DNA of 62,926 bases from Clostridiales bacterium (GTDB taxonomy: Bacteria; Bacillota; Clostridia; Oscillospirales; Oscillospiraceae): contig JAHZGF010000031.1 in assembly GCA_019420945.1 (NCBI GenBank), positions 1 through 62,926 of the forward strand. Direction: 5' to 3'. Positions within the stretch are counted from its first letter, which is position 1, and each line of letters begins with the position of its first letter. The notes beneath the pieces were generated by a model. It saw only the letters and a list, made by a program, of their open reading frames with translations. It searched no databases and was not told the DNA's origin. Positions 49,358 to 58,378 of the stretch are shown here, piece after piece. The position numbers and the translations under genes were made by a program.

Positions 49358-49468
49358 GAGCAAAACCGACTTTAATTTCCGTTCTGCCCATAAATCGTTG
49401 CCAATATTCCTGAAAAAAGACAGATTTGTGGGTTAAGAAGAAACTGTTGCGAAACAGTTTGGAAAAAA

Positions 49469-49507
49469 GCCCGGATCGGCGGCCTGTGGAAAGGCACCGA
49501 TCCGGGC
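49469..49507 (-). terminator. Terminator of pheS-pheT
   Basis: The perfect stem GCCCGGATCGG / CCGATCCGGGC is followed on the minus strand by TTTTTTCC. It lies 29 bases after the pheT stop. Confidence 0.85.
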
Positions 49508-49535
49508 ATAAATGCCTGGGAAAAAGCAGGGGATT

Positions 49536-52232
49536 TTAGCGCAGTACAGCCCCCAGCTGAGCCTCCAGAGCGGCCAGAATGGCCTTCACATCCTCGTCGG
49601 CCTCCTGGTCGTTGAGGGTGTGGTCGTCGCTGCGCAGCTTCAGGGAGAAGGCCACGCTCTTCTTGCCATCGGGGATGGGGGAGCCGGTGTAGATGTCGAA
49701 GAGCTCCACTTCCTTGACCAGACCCTTGCCGCTGCGGGAGATGCAGGCCTCCAGATCGCCCACAGGAGTGGCTGCGTCGCAGACCACGGCGATGTCCCGG
49801 GCCACAGAGGGATACTTGGGCAGGGGCTTGTAGGCAATCTCGGTGTTCTGCAGCGCCAGCAGGGCGGTGAAGTTCAGCCGAGCCACATACATGCGGCCGG
49901 ACACGTCATAGTTCTTGGCCACCAGGGGGTGGATTTCGCCCAGGGTACCGATAACCTGGCCCTCCACGGCCACGTCGGCGCAGCGGCCGGGATGGAAAGC
50001 GGGGCGCTGGGCGGTGGCGGTGTAGGTGACGCCGGAGATCTTGAAGGCCTTCAGAATGGTCTCCACAGCTCCCTTGAGCCGGAAGAAGTCCATGTTGCCG
50101 CCGTAGGCGCCCAGAATCAGATCCTGGGTCTCCAGGGCCATGGCGGTGCCCTCCTGCTTGGCGTAAACCCGGGCCAGCTCATAGAGCCGGGCCTGCTTGT
50201 TGTGGTAGTGCTCGTTCCGGGCCAGCACCTCCAGCATGGAGGGGACGGCAGTGGTACGCATAATGGAGGTGTCCTCGCCCAGGGGGTTCAGAATCCGGAT
50301 GCTGTCCCGCTTGGGGGAGTCGGGGGCCATGCGCACCTTGTCATAGTAGCTGGGGGAGATGAAGGAATAGGTCATGATCTCGCTGTAACCCAGGCTGCGG
50401 CAGGTGGCGGCGGCCAGCTGCTCCGCCTTCTGGGCCCGGTTCAGACCGCCCCGGGTGGTCTCGCCCCGCATCAGGGTAGTGGGCAGGTTGTTGTAGCCGA
50501 AGAACCGGGCCACCTCCTCGGCGATGTCGGAGTAGTGCTCCACGTCGCTGCGCCAGGAGGGAACGATAATGGTGTCCCCATCCAGGGTGAAGCCCAGCCG
50601 CTCCAGGATCTCCACCATCTCCTCCCGGGAGATGTCGGTGCCCAGCAGGCCGTTGATCTTCTCGGGCTCCAGCTTGACGGTGGTGGGATTCTGGTCGGCG
50701 GCGATGACGTCGATGATGCCGTCCACTACTTCGCCGGCCCCCAGCAGCTCCACCAGCTCGCAGGCCCGCTGAACGCCCAGATAGGTGTTCATGGGATCCA
50801 GGCCCTTCTCATAGCGGCCGGAAGCCTCAGTGCGCATGCCCAGGGCGGTGGCGGTGCGGCGGATGGACACCCCGTTGAAGTTGGCGGACTCAAAGACCAC
50901 CGCGGCGGTGTCGCCCTCAATCTCAGAGTTGGCGCCGCCCATGACGCCGGCCACGCCCACAGGCTTGTTGACGTCGCAGATGCACAGCATGCTGGTGGTG
51001 AGCTTCCGCTCGGTGCCGTCCAGGGTCTGGATGGTCTCGCCTTCCCGGGCGGTACGGATCACCAGCTTGCCGCCCTCCACGCACTTGAAGTCAAAGGCGT
51101 GCATGGGCTGGCCATACTCCAGCATGACATAGTTGGTGATGTCCACAATGTTGTTGATGGGCCGGACGCCGGAGGCACGCAGCCGCTCCCGCATCCACTT
51201 GGGGGAGGGGGCGATCTTGACGTTCTTCACCATCCGGGCGGTGTACCGGGGGCAGAGCTCGGGATCCTCGATCTCCACGTCCAGGTCGTCCATGATGCTG
51301 CCGCCGCAGCCCTTCACCTCCGGGGTGTGGAGCTGCAGGGGCTGACGGAAGGTAGCGGAAGCCTCCCGGGCCAGGCCGATGACAGACAGGCAGTCGGGGC
51401 GGTTGGGGGTGATCTCAAACTCCACCACATGGTCGTCCATGCCGATGATGGGCTTGATGTCGTCGCCGGGGGCGATGCCCTCCTCGTTGAGAACAAAGAT
51501 GCCGTCGGGAATGCAGTTGGGGAACTCCTTCTGCTCGGCGTGCAGGTCCTCCAGGGTGCAGATGGTGTTGGAGGCGGTATTCAGAGCCACCATATCACCC
51601 TCGTGCAGGTTGCGCAGGGGAGTGGTGAGCTCCACTTCGCCGGCGCCGGTGTCCGCCTTGACGGCATAGCTGCCGAAGGCCACGGTCTCCACGCTGGTGA
51701 GCCGGGCGGCAATCACCTTGCCGAAAATCTTGTAGCCGGGCTGAATGTCGGCGGGGATGCTGGGCTTCTCCGGGTCAATGGGGTGATAGTCCCCCAGGAT
51801 GGCGGCGGCGGGAATGGCGCCGTAGGGGAAGTCTCGCTCATCCAGACCCAGCTCGGACAGGCCGCAGAGCATGCCCTGGGACACCTCGCCCCGAAGCTTG
51901 CCCTTGGTGATCTTCACACCGCCGGGCAGGGTGGACTTGTGTTTGGCCACGGGCACCAGGTCCCCCACATGGACGTTCCAGGCGCCGGTGCAGATCTGGA
52001 CGGTCTCGCCGCCCACATCGATCTGGCACACCCACATATGGTCGGAGTTGGGATGCCGGACCAGCTCGGTGATGCGGCCCACCACCACGTTGGAGATTTC
52101 AGCCCCCAGCTCCTCATAGGTCTCCACCTTGGAACCGGAGATGGTCAGAGCCTCGGAGAAAGTCTTGTCGTCAATATCGTCAACGCTGACGTTGGGAACG
52201 AATTCGTTCAGCCACTTACGAGATAAAATCAT
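49536..52232 (-). CDS. pheT: Phenylalanyl-tRNA synthetase beta subunit
   Basis: An 898-residue beta subunit. An N-terminal EMAP/tRNA-binding OB domain (~42-130), B3/B4 editing, B5 and C-terminal FDX-ACB anticodon domain are in order. It is about 100 residues longer than typical bacterial PheT: an extra block (~residues 131-242, GYKIFGKVIAARLTSVE...) separates GLSELG from the usual DGIFVL and PNRPDCLS motifs. The ATG start lies 20 bases after the pheS stop. It is expressed with pheS under the Phe T-box. Confidence 0.95.
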   Translation of the reverse strand: MILSRKWLNEFVPNVSVDDIDDKTFSEALTISGSKVETYEELGAEISNVVVGRITELVRHPNSDHMWVCQIDVGGETVQICTGAWNVHVGDLVPVAKHKSTLPGGVKITKGKLRGEVSQGMLCGLSELGLDERDFPYGAIPAAAILGDYHPIDPEKPSIPADIQPGYKIFGKVIAARLTSVETVAFGSYAVKADTGAGEVELTTPLRNLHEGDMVALNTASNTICTLEDLHAEQKEFPNCIPDGIFVLNEEGIAPGDDIKPIIGMDDHVVEFEITPNRPDCLSVIGLAREASATFRQPLQLHTPEVKGCGGSIMDDLDVEIEDPELCPRYTARMVKNVKIAPSPKWMRERLRASGVRPINNIVDITNYVMLEYGQPMHAFDFKCVEGGKLVIRTAREGETIQTLDGTERKLTTSMLCICDVNKPVGVAGVMGGANSEIEGDTAAVVFESANFNGVSIRRTATALGMRTEASGRYEKGLDPMNTYLGVQRACELVELLGAGEVVDGIIDVIAADQNPTTVKLEPEKINGLLGTDISREEMVEILERLGFTLDGDTIIVPSWRSDVEHYSDIAEEVARFFGYNNLPTTLMRGETTRGGLNRAQKAEQLAAATCRSLGYSEIMTYSFISPSYYDKVRMAPDSPKRDSIRILNPLGEDTSIMRTTAVPSMLEVLARNEHYHNKQARLYELARVYAKQEGTAMALETQDLILGAYGGNMDFFRLKGAVETILKAFKISGVTYTATAQRPAFHPGRCADVAVEGQVIGTLGEIHPLVAKNYDVSGRMYVARLNFTALLALQNTEIAYKPLPKYPSVARDIAVVCDAATPVGDLEACISRSGKGLVKEVELFDIYTGSPIPDGKKSVAFSLKLRSDDHTLNDQEADEDVKAILAALEAQLGAVLR

Positions 52233-52252
52233 GTCGCTTGTCCTCCTCTTCC

Positions 52253-53296
52253 TTAGAACTGTTCCAGGAACCGGACGTCGTTTTCAAAGCAGAGCTTCAG
52301 GTTGTTGATGCCATAGCGCATCATGGCCAGCCGCTCCACGCCCATGCCGAAGGCCCAGCCGGAGTAGACGTCGGTGTCGATGTTGCAGCCCTGGAGCACC
52401 TTGGGGTGGATCATGCCGGCGCCCAGCACCTCAATCCAGCCCTCGCCCTTGCAGACGCTGCAGCCCTTGCCGTGGCAGGCGAAGCACTGCACGTCCACCT
52501 CGCAGGAGGGCTCGGTGAAGGGGAAGTGGTGGGGGCGGAACCGGGTGATGGAGTCCTCGCCGTAGAGGCTCTTGATGACGGCGTTCAGGGTGCCCTTCAG
52601 GTCGGCCATGGTGATGCCCTTGTCCACCACCATGCCTTCAATCTGATGGAACATGGGGGAGTGGGTGGCGTCGGCCTCGTCCTTCCGGTACACCCGGCCC
52701 GGGGCGATGATGCGGATGGGGGGCTTCTGGGCCTCCATGGTGCGCACCTGCATGGGGCTGGTCTGGCTGCGCAGCAGCACTGCGTCATTCTTGGGGTCGG
52801 CATCGCCAGCAGTAATATAGAAGGTGTCGGTCCACTCCCGGCCGGGATGGCCCTCCTCGGTGTTCAGACGGGTGAAGTTGTACTCGGCCAGCTCGATCTC
52901 CGGGCCCTCGGCCACGGTGAAGCCCATGCCGATGAAGATCTCCTTCACCTCGTCCATGATCAGGGTGATGGGGTGCCGGTGGCCCAGCTCATGGGTCTCA
53001 CCGGGGATGGTGACATCCAGAGCCTCCTCCTTCAGCTTCCGCTCCAGGGCCAGCTCCTCCAGGTGCTTGCCCTGCTGAGCGATGGCCTCGGTCAGGGCGC
53101 TGCGGACCTCGTTGGCCAGCTGGCCCATGACAGGCCGTTCCTCGGCGGACAGAGAACCCATCTGCTTCAGTACGGCGGTGAGTTCGCCCTTCTTGCCCAG
53201 ATACTTGACCCGCAGGGCGTCCAGGGCGGCGGCGTCCTGAACCTGCTGGATGGCTCCTAAAGCCTCGGCGCGGATCTGCGCCAGTTTTTCCTTCAT
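52253..53296 (-). CDS. pheS: Phenylalanyl-tRNA synthetase alpha subunit
   Basis: A 347-residue catalytic subunit with an N-terminal coiled coil and class II motifs: HPMHQIEG-like motif 2 region (THSPMFHQIEGMVV) and motif 3 GWAFGMGVERLAM. A Cys-rich insertion (CFACHGKGCSVCKGEG) may bind zinc. The ATG at 53296 is behind AAAAGGAG; a longer in-frame opening overlaps the T-box terminator and is rejected. Confidence 0.96.
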   Translation of the reverse strand: MKEKLAQIRAEALGAIQQVQDAAALDALRVKYLGKKGELTAVLKQMGSLSAEERPVMGQLANEVRSALTEAIAQQGKHLEELALERKLKEEALDVTIPGETHELGHRHPITLIMDEVKEIFIGMGFTVAEGPEIELAEYNFTRLNTEEGHPGREWTDTFYITAGDADPKNDAVLLRSQTSPMQVRTMEAQKPPIRIIAPGRVYRKDEADATHSPMFHQIEGMVVDKGITMADLKGTLNAVIKSLYGEDSITRFRPHHFPFTEPSCEVDVQCFACHGKGCSVCKGEGWIEVLGAGMIHPKVLQGCNIDTDVYSGWAFGMGVERLAMMRYGINNLKLCFENDVRFLEQF

Positions 53297-53334
53297 AGCA
53301 AAAACTCCTTTTCTGGTGTTGGGTTGACATAAAA

Positions 53335-53578
53335 TAAAAATGGCCATTCATCCCGACATAGGGGACGAAAGGCCAGCCTTCCGCGGTACCACCCGCATTC
53401 GGACCCGAAAGAGAAGGGTCCGCACTTTTTGATGGGGTAACGGCCATCAGCCGGTCCGGCATTTCCTCCGGACAGCTCCCGGGCGAACCAGTCCCAATCC
53501 CTCTGCGCCTGCTTTCAGCCGGTGACAGGTGCTCTCTGGCGGGGGAAGGCGGGGGACATTTTCCCGTTCCACGCATTA
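53335..53578 (-). promoter_or_regulatory. T-box riboswitch (Phe) upstream of pheS-pheT
   Basis: Minus-strand leader with T-box core GGGTGGTACCGCGG (53394-53381), candidate specifier TTC (Phe, 53487-53485) preceded by GACTGG, and terminator stem TGGCCATTCATCCC / GGGACGAAAGGCCA (53341-53375) followed by TTTTTATTTT. Uncharged tRNA-Phe would permit read-through into pheS-pheT. Confidence 0.92.
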
Positions 53579-53586
53579 ACTTTATT

Positions 53587-53615
53587 TTTATAACATATTT
53601 TTTACGGTTACGCAA
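53587..53615 (-). promoter_or_regulatory. Promoter of the pheS-pheT transcript
   Basis: On the minus strand, TTGCGT (53615-53610), a 17-base spacer and TATAAA (53592-53587), divergent from the nnr promoter. Confidence 0.7.
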
Positions 53616-53644
53616 GGGGCGGCCAGAAAAATCGCCGGAAAAAG

Positions 53645-53673
53645 TTGAAGCCTGGGGCGGAAGGGGGTATAAT
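53645..53673 (+). promoter_or_regulatory. Promoter of nnr-alr operon
   Basis: TTGAAG (53645-53650), a 17-base spacer and TATAAT (53668-53673) precede nnr. Confidence 0.8.
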
Positions 53674-53717
53674 AGGGCGCAACTGGAATGAAAATCCGGG
53701 AAAGGAAGTGCGCCCAT

Positions 53718-55253
53718 ATGAAGATTGCCACCGCGGAGCAGATGCGTTATCTGGACAATGTCACCATTCATGACCGGGGCGTGCCCTCCACGCTGCTGAT
53801 GGAGCGGGCCGCCCAGGGAATCCTGGAAGCCTGCCTGGATCTGCTGGAGGAGCCCCGGGGAAAACGCTGCGCCGTATTCTGCGGCCCCGGCAACAACGGG
53901 GGCGACGGAGTGGCGGTGGCCCGGCTGCTGCGGAACCAGGGCCTGGAGGTCCGGGCCTTCCTGGTGGGCAAGCGGGAGAAGATGACCCCGGACTGCCGGG
54001 AAATGGAGCGGCGGCTGGCGGAGCTCGGCGGCGCCCTGGAGGATTTTGACCCGGCTTCCGAGGACCAGCAGGCCTTTGTCCAGGGAGCGGATCTCTGTGT
54101 AGATGCTATCTTCGGCATTGGTCTGAACTCCGACATCCGGGGCAACGCCCTGGAGGCCATCCGCTGGATGAATGAGAGTGCTGTCCCCACTGTGGCGGCA
54201 GACATCGCCTCGGGGGTGGAGACGGACACCGGCCGGGTGCTGGGCTGCGCCGTCAAAGCCGCTAGAACCGTCACCTTCACCCTGCCCAAGCTGGGCCAGA
54301 TGGTGGGGGATGGGGTACTCTGTACCGGAGAACTGATTGTCCACTCCATCGGCATCCCGGAGGATCTGGTGGAGGGACTGGAGTATGGCGCCACCGTCAT
54401 CGACGAGGACCTGGTGCGGGACTGGCTGCCCCAGCGGCCCGCCGACGGCCACAAGGGCACCTTCGGCAAGTGCTGTCTGATCTGCGGCAGCACCGGATAT
54501 ACCGGTGCCCCCATCCTGGCCTCTCGGGCGGCGGTGCGCACCGGCACCGGATTGGTGTTTCTCTGCGTGCCCGAGAGCATCTATACTGTAGCGGCGGTGA
54601 AATCCGACGAGGCCATGCCCTCGCCGCTGCCGGCGGGAGAGGACGGCACCCTGTCCGCTGAGGCCCTGGTGCCCGCCCTGGAAAAGCTGGCGGGCTGCGA
54701 TGCCGCCCTGCTGGGGCCTGGCTTGGGCCGGTCCGACGGAGTCCGGGACGTGGTGACTCAGATTCTGAATACCGTTCAGTATCCCATTGTGCTGGACGCC
54801 GACGGCATAAACGCCGTGGCCGGGCATATGGATGTACTGTATCAGCGCCGCCAGTGCCCCACTATTGTCACCCCTCACGACGGGGAGTTCGCCCGGATGG
54901 GCGGCGACCTGTCCGACGGGGACCGAGTGTCTGCCGCCCGGAAGTTTTCTATGACCTACGGGTGCCTGCTGGTGCTCAAGGGCCATCGGACTATTGTCAG
55001 CCTGCCGGACGGCGAGGTGTTCGTGAACACCACCGGCAACTCCGGCATGGCCAAGGGGGGCAGCGGCGACGTGCTGTCGGGGATTCTGGTCTCCCTGCTG
55101 GCCCAGGGAATGCACCCGGTGAAGGCGGCGGCCTGCGCTGTCTGGATCCATGGCCGGGCCGGCGACCTCTGCGCCCGGCGGTTGGGCCAGCGGGGAATGA
55201 CCCCCACCGACATGATCCGGACGCTGCCGGAAGTTTTAAAAGAATTGGAGTGA
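53718..55253 (+). CDS. nnr: Bifunctional NAD(P)H-hydrate epimerase/dehydratase
   Basis: A 511-residue repair enzyme: YjeF_N epimerase domain (residues ~1-215; GPGNNGGDG, IASGVETDTG) fused to an ADP/ATP-dependent dehydratase of the ribokinase-like fold (~220-511; GSTGYTGAP, GLGRSDG, VTPHDGEFARM, NTTGNSGMAKGGSGDVLSG). It repairs damaged NAD(P)HX. The ATG at 53718 is 9 bases behind AAAGGAAG. The lipoprotein and alr follow closely. Confidence 0.95.
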   Translation: MKIATAEQMRYLDNVTIHDRGVPSTLLMERAAQGILEACLDLLEEPRGKRCAVFCGPGNNGGDGVAVARLLRNQGLEVRAFLVGKREKMTPDCREMERRLAELGGALEDFDPASEDQQAFVQGADLCVDAIFGIGLNSDIRGNALEAIRWMNESAVPTVAADIASGVETDTGRVLGCAVKAARTVTFTLPKLGQMVGDGVLCTGELIVHSIGIPEDLVEGLEYGATVIDEDLVRDWLPQRPADGHKGTFGKCCLICGSTGYTGAPILASRAAVRTGTGLVFLCVPESIYTVAAVKSDEAMPSPLPAGEDGTLSAEALVPALEKLAGCDAALLGPGLGRSDGVRDVVTQILNTVQYPIVLDADGINAVAGHMDVLYQRRQCPTIVTPHDGEFARMGGDLSDGDRVSAARKFSMTYGCLLVLKGHRTIVSLPDGEVFVNTTGNSGMAKGGSGDVLSGILVSLLAQGMHPVKAAACAVWIHGRAGDLCARRLGQRGMTPTDMIRTLPEVLKELE

Positions 55254-55260
55254 ACAAGCC

Positions 55261-55872
55261 GTGCGCCTGAAGCTGGGTGCACTGATGATGACCCTTCTCC
55301 TGGTGCTCACCGCCTGCGGAGAAGGCAGCGTATCGTCCTCTCTGGACGCCAAATTACGTCAGCAATACGCCGGCCTCACGGGCTTTTCCGCCCGGGCCCA
55401 GGTGACGGCGGACTACGGGGAGCGGGTCTACCAGTACGAGCTCTCACTGTCCGGGGACCTGACCCAGGGCAGCCTGGAGGTTATTTCTCCCGAAAACATC
55501 GCCGGCACCGGGTTCAGTTGGTCCGAGGGAGGCGGCTCTGTCAGCTATGACGGCGTCACCCTGGAGACCGGCAGCCTGTCCTCCGACGGACTTTCCCCCA
55601 CGGATGCCCTGCCCATGATCCTGAATACCCTGGTCACCGGCAAGCAGCTCTCCGCCGGGGAACAGACCCTGGAAGGGGAGGAGACGGTGTTCCTGGAGCT
55701 GGCCAATCCCGCCTATCCCGATGAGTCCAGCACTGTGCTGCTGTGGCTGGCCCGGGAGGATGGGGCCATGAGACGGGCGGAGGTGACAAGAGAGGGTACC
55801 ACCGTAGTCACTTATCAATTTACCGAATTTACCTACACCTATGAGGATACAAATCAAGAGACAGAAGGTTGA
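55261..55872 (+). CDS. Lipoprotein, LolA-like fold suspected
   Basis: A 203-residue lipoprotein with lipobox LTAC (Cys19), then an alternating-strand domain (GFSARAQVTADYGERVYQYELSLSG, TEFTYTYED) reminiscent of LolA/outer-membrane sorting-like folds seen in Firmicutes lipoproteins. GTG start 10 bases behind GGAG of the nnr end. It lies between nnr and alr, so it may have an envelope role. Family assignment is uncertain. Confidence 0.75.
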   Translation: MRLKLGALMMTLLLVLTACGEGSVSSSLDAKLRQQYAGLTGFSARAQVTADYGERVYQYELSLSGDLTQGSLEVISPENIAGTGFSWSEGGGSVSYDGVTLETGSLSSDGLSPTDALPMILNTLVTGKQLSAGEQTLEGEETVFLELANPAYPDESSTVLLWLAREDGAMRRAEVTREGTTVVTYQFTEFTYTYEDTNQETEG

Positions 55873-55879
55873 CATAAGT

Positions 55880-57001
55880 ATGAACTATCTGCAGAAGAGA
55901 ACCTGGGCTGAAATCCATCTGGACCGGCTGGAGGCCAACTATCACGCCCTGCGGGCCCTGGCCCCCAACAGCAAGTTTGCCGGACTGGTAAAGGCCAATG
56001 CCTACGGCCATGGGGCGGTTCCCGTGGCCAGAAAGCTGGAACAGCTGGGAGCGGACTACCTGGCGGTGGCCTGCCTGGACGAGGCCATGGAGCTGCGGGA
56101 GGCGGGCATCAACGCCCCTATTCTGATCCTGGGCAACACGCCCCCGGAGTTTACCCGCCAGCTGCTGGAGGGCAACATCACCCAGACCGTCTACGACCCG
56201 GCTCAGGCCCGGGACTTTTCCAACCGGGCCCAGGAGATGGGCCGGCGGCTGCGCTGCCACCTGAAGGTGGATACCGGTATGTCCCGGCTGGGGATCCTCT
56301 GCGATGACCAGAGCATGGAGGCGGGAATCGATACCCTGGCGGAGATGGCCCGGCTCCCGGGCCTGGACTGTGAGGGCATCTTCATGCACTTCGCGGATGC
56401 CGACACCTGCCCGGAGTACAGCCGGATGCAAATTGACCGGTTCCATCGGGTGCTGGGGGCGCTGGAGGCCAGGGGAGTGACTTTCCCGGTCCGCCACTGC
56501 TGCGCCGGAGCCGCCACCCTCAACTATCCCGAGTGCCATCTGGATATGATTCGGCCGGGCATTCCTCTTTACGGCTGGCATCCGGATCCCTCCACCTTGG
56601 ATAAAATTGAGTTGGCCCCGGTGATGGAGCTGAAAACCCATGTGATCTCGCTGCGCCGGCTGCCCAAGGGTACCTGCGTCAGTTACGGCCGCACCTATAC
56701 CCTGGAGCGGGACAGCCTGGTGGCCGCTGTGCCGGTGGGCTATGCCGACGGCCTGTTCCGGGGGCTCAGCAACCGGATGGAGATGAAGGTCCGGGGGAAA
56801 ATGGCCCCTCAGATCGGCCGCATCTGCATGGATATGTGCATGCTGGATGTCACTGACGTGCCCGGTGTCACCATTGGAGATGAGGTCACCGTTTTTGGCG
56901 ACGGCGCATCCCTTCAGACCCTGGCGGACACACTGGGTACCATCACCTACGAGCTGCTCTGCGCTGTGAGTCCTCGGGTATGCAGAGTCTATCTGGAGTG
57001 A
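55880..57001 (+). CDS. alr: Alanine racemase
   Basis: A 373-residue PLP enzyme making D-Ala for peptidoglycan. PLP lysine in VKANAYGHG (~38), catalytic Tyr in SYGRTYTLE (~265) and GRICMDMCMLDV. The ATG at 55880 is behind AGAAGG. It precedes mazF, the conserved alr-mazEF neighbourhood of Firmicutes. Confidence 0.95.
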   Translation: MNYLQKRTWAEIHLDRLEANYHALRALAPNSKFAGLVKANAYGHGAVPVARKLEQLGADYLAVACLDEAMELREAGINAPILILGNTPPEFTRQLLEGNITQTVYDPAQARDFSNRAQEMGRRLRCHLKVDTGMSRLGILCDDQSMEAGIDTLAEMARLPGLDCEGIFMHFADADTCPEYSRMQIDRFHRVLGALEARGVTFPVRHCCAGAATLNYPECHLDMIRPGIPLYGWHPDPSTLDKIELAPVMELKTHVISLRRLPKGTCVSYGRTYTLERDSLVAAVPVGYADGLFRGLSNRMEMKVRGKMAPQIGRICMDMCMLDVTDVPGVTIGDEVTVFGDGASLQTLADTLGTITYELLCAVSPRVCRVYLE

Positions 57002-57174
57002 GAACCGACGCAGATCTTGTCGCATAAGCTGTTATGGGAGGCAACATTGTCGGGAGAAAAGGCGGCGGCTTCTGCTCCGTCCGGGTATAACGGCCGTCGC
57101 CCCGTGGGAAAATGAAAGTGACCTCGTTACATAACTGTAACGAAGCCTACTTTGACCGCGGAGTGTGAATTTGC

Positions 57175-57537
57175 GTGGATAACAGCGTCAGAAGAGGAGA
57201 CATTTTTTACGCCGACCTCAGCCCGGTGGTCGGCAGTGAGCAGGGAGGCGTCCGGCCCGTTCTGATCATCCAAAATGATATGGGCAACCGCCACAGTCCC
57301 ACGGTCATTGCGGCGGCCATCACATCCCAGATGAACAAGGCCAAATTGCCCACCCATATCGAACTGGTGGGACAGAACTGCGGATTGACCAAGGATTCCG
57401 TGGTGCTGCTGGAGCAGATCCGTACCCTGGATAAGCGCCGGCTTCGGGAGCACATGGGCAGACTGGACGGCCCGCTGATGGACGAGGTGGATCGGGCCAT
57501 CGCGGTGAGCTTTGGCTTGAAGGCCCGGGAGGTCTGA
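57175..57537 (+). CDS. mazF: MazF/PemK-family endoribonuclease toxin
   Basis: A 120-residue MazF: RRGDIFYADLSPVVGSEQGGVRPVLIIQND and TVIAAAITSQ, with the conserved Arg and Thr of the active site and a DxVDRAIAVSFGL end. GTG start with a weak ribosome binding site. The 173 bases between alr and mazF contain no recognisable antitoxin gene, only an 18-codon frame (57034-57090) unlike MazE. It ends before a bidirectional terminator. Confidence 0.92.
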   Translation: MDNSVRRGDIFYADLSPVVGSEQGGVRPVLIIQNDMGNRHSPTVIAAAITSQMNKAKLPTHIELVGQNCGLTKDSVVLLEQIRTLDKRRLREHMGRLDGPLMDEVDRAIAVSFGLKAREV

Positions 57538-57631
57538 TCTGACGGCGATCCTGCCCCCTTGTAGTTTGCCATCCACTGGGCAAGCGACGGGCCGCTGAGG
57601 CGGCCCGCGCGTACATATATAATAATAAGCG

Positions 57632-57672
57632 TAACGCCATTTCCGGAGTGCATACACTCCGGAAATGGCGTT
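57632..57672 (+). terminator. Bidirectional terminator after mazF
   Basis: The perfect stem AACGCCATTTCCGGAGT / ACTCCGGAAATGGCGTT is followed by TTCTTTTTC. Confidence 0.85.
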
Positions 57673-57737
57673 TTCTTTTTCTGTGCGCTCAGAGATGTTT
57701 CACCGAAAAACATTCCTGGTTTTTCGGTGAAGTGGGT

Positions 57738-58172
57738 TTAGGTGGCGTCCCGAACGGCATTGTTGGCGCCATTGGTCATGTCCTTCACCGCATTGCCAAC
57801 CCCGTGGGCGGCGTCTTTGACAGCGTCAGTGGCGTCATCCACCACGTTTTCCGCCGCGTTCATGGTGTCGTCGGTCACTTTCTTTGCGGTGTCGCCCATG
57901 TTGCGGGCTTCCTTGCCCATGGTGCGGCCAGCGCCCTTGGCGGCGTTTTTCATATCCTGGCCTGCCTTGTCCATGGCGTTGTCCCGCTTATCCTGGCCAT
58001 CGCCGGCGGGACGGCTGCGCTGGTTTACCACACCGCTGTCATCGGCATAATATGCGGCGTTGGGCATGCTGCGGGGGGTGGGGTTCGTGTTGTTGTCAGC
58101 GCCGCAGCCGGTCAGTGACAGCGACAGGGTGAGCGCCGCCAGGCCGGCGGCCCAAATTTGCTTTCCTTTCAT
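57738..58172 (-). CDS. Lipoprotein with amphipathic 11-residue-type helical repeats
   Basis: A 144-residue lipoprotein: lipobox LTGC (Cys23), a Pro/Asn-rich spacer, then from ~residue 65 an Ala/Lys/Asp/Asn amphipathic helix built of loose repeats (NAMDKAGQDMKNAAKGAG, DTMNAAENVVDDATDAVKDA), similar to LEA or YtxH/apolipoprotein-like sequences. It may sit along the membrane or wall. The ATG is behind GGAG. Function is unknown. Confidence 0.8.
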   Translation of the reverse strand: MKGKQIWAAGLAALTLSLSLTGCGADNNTNPTPRSMPNAAYYADDSGVVNQRSRPAGDGQDKRDNAMDKAGQDMKNAAKGAGRTMGKEARNMGDTAKKVTDDTMNAAENVVDDATDAVKDAAHGVGNAVKDMTNGANNAVRDAT

Positions 58173-58306
58173 CCCAATCTCCTTCTCTCTCCCAAAATGC
58201 TTCCGCTCCTGCCGGGGCGGATATTGTCATTATGCGTCGCTGCCACGGGATTAACCCCGGAAAAAACAGGCGTCATGTGTAAAAAAGCAAAATTTGAAAA
58301 TAATGA

Positions 58307-58335
58307 TTGCAAAGAGAATCACGTTTTGCTATAAT
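58307..58335 (+). promoter_or_regulatory. Promoter and possible Fur/PerR box
   Basis: TTGCAA (58307-58312), a 17-base spacer and TATAAT (58330-58335). The overlapping AT-rich stretch GAAAATAATGATTGC (58296-58310) resembles a Fur/PerR operator half, suggesting autoregulation of the gene behind it. Confidence 0.65.
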
Positions 58336-58378
58336 GTGCTTGTCAGTAATATTTCTTAATAAGGTAATTGAGATTGTG

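Noticed and set aside
49512..52226. Very long plus-strand open frame (904 codons) opposite pheT
   Set aside because: It is the antisense of a clearly recognisable pheT gene. GC-rich codon use keeps the opposite frame open; Gly/Val/His/Leu-rich composition and no motif.
57034..57090. 18-codon frame as MazE antitoxin
   Set aside because: Too short and without the AbrB/RHH pattern of MazE-type antitoxins.
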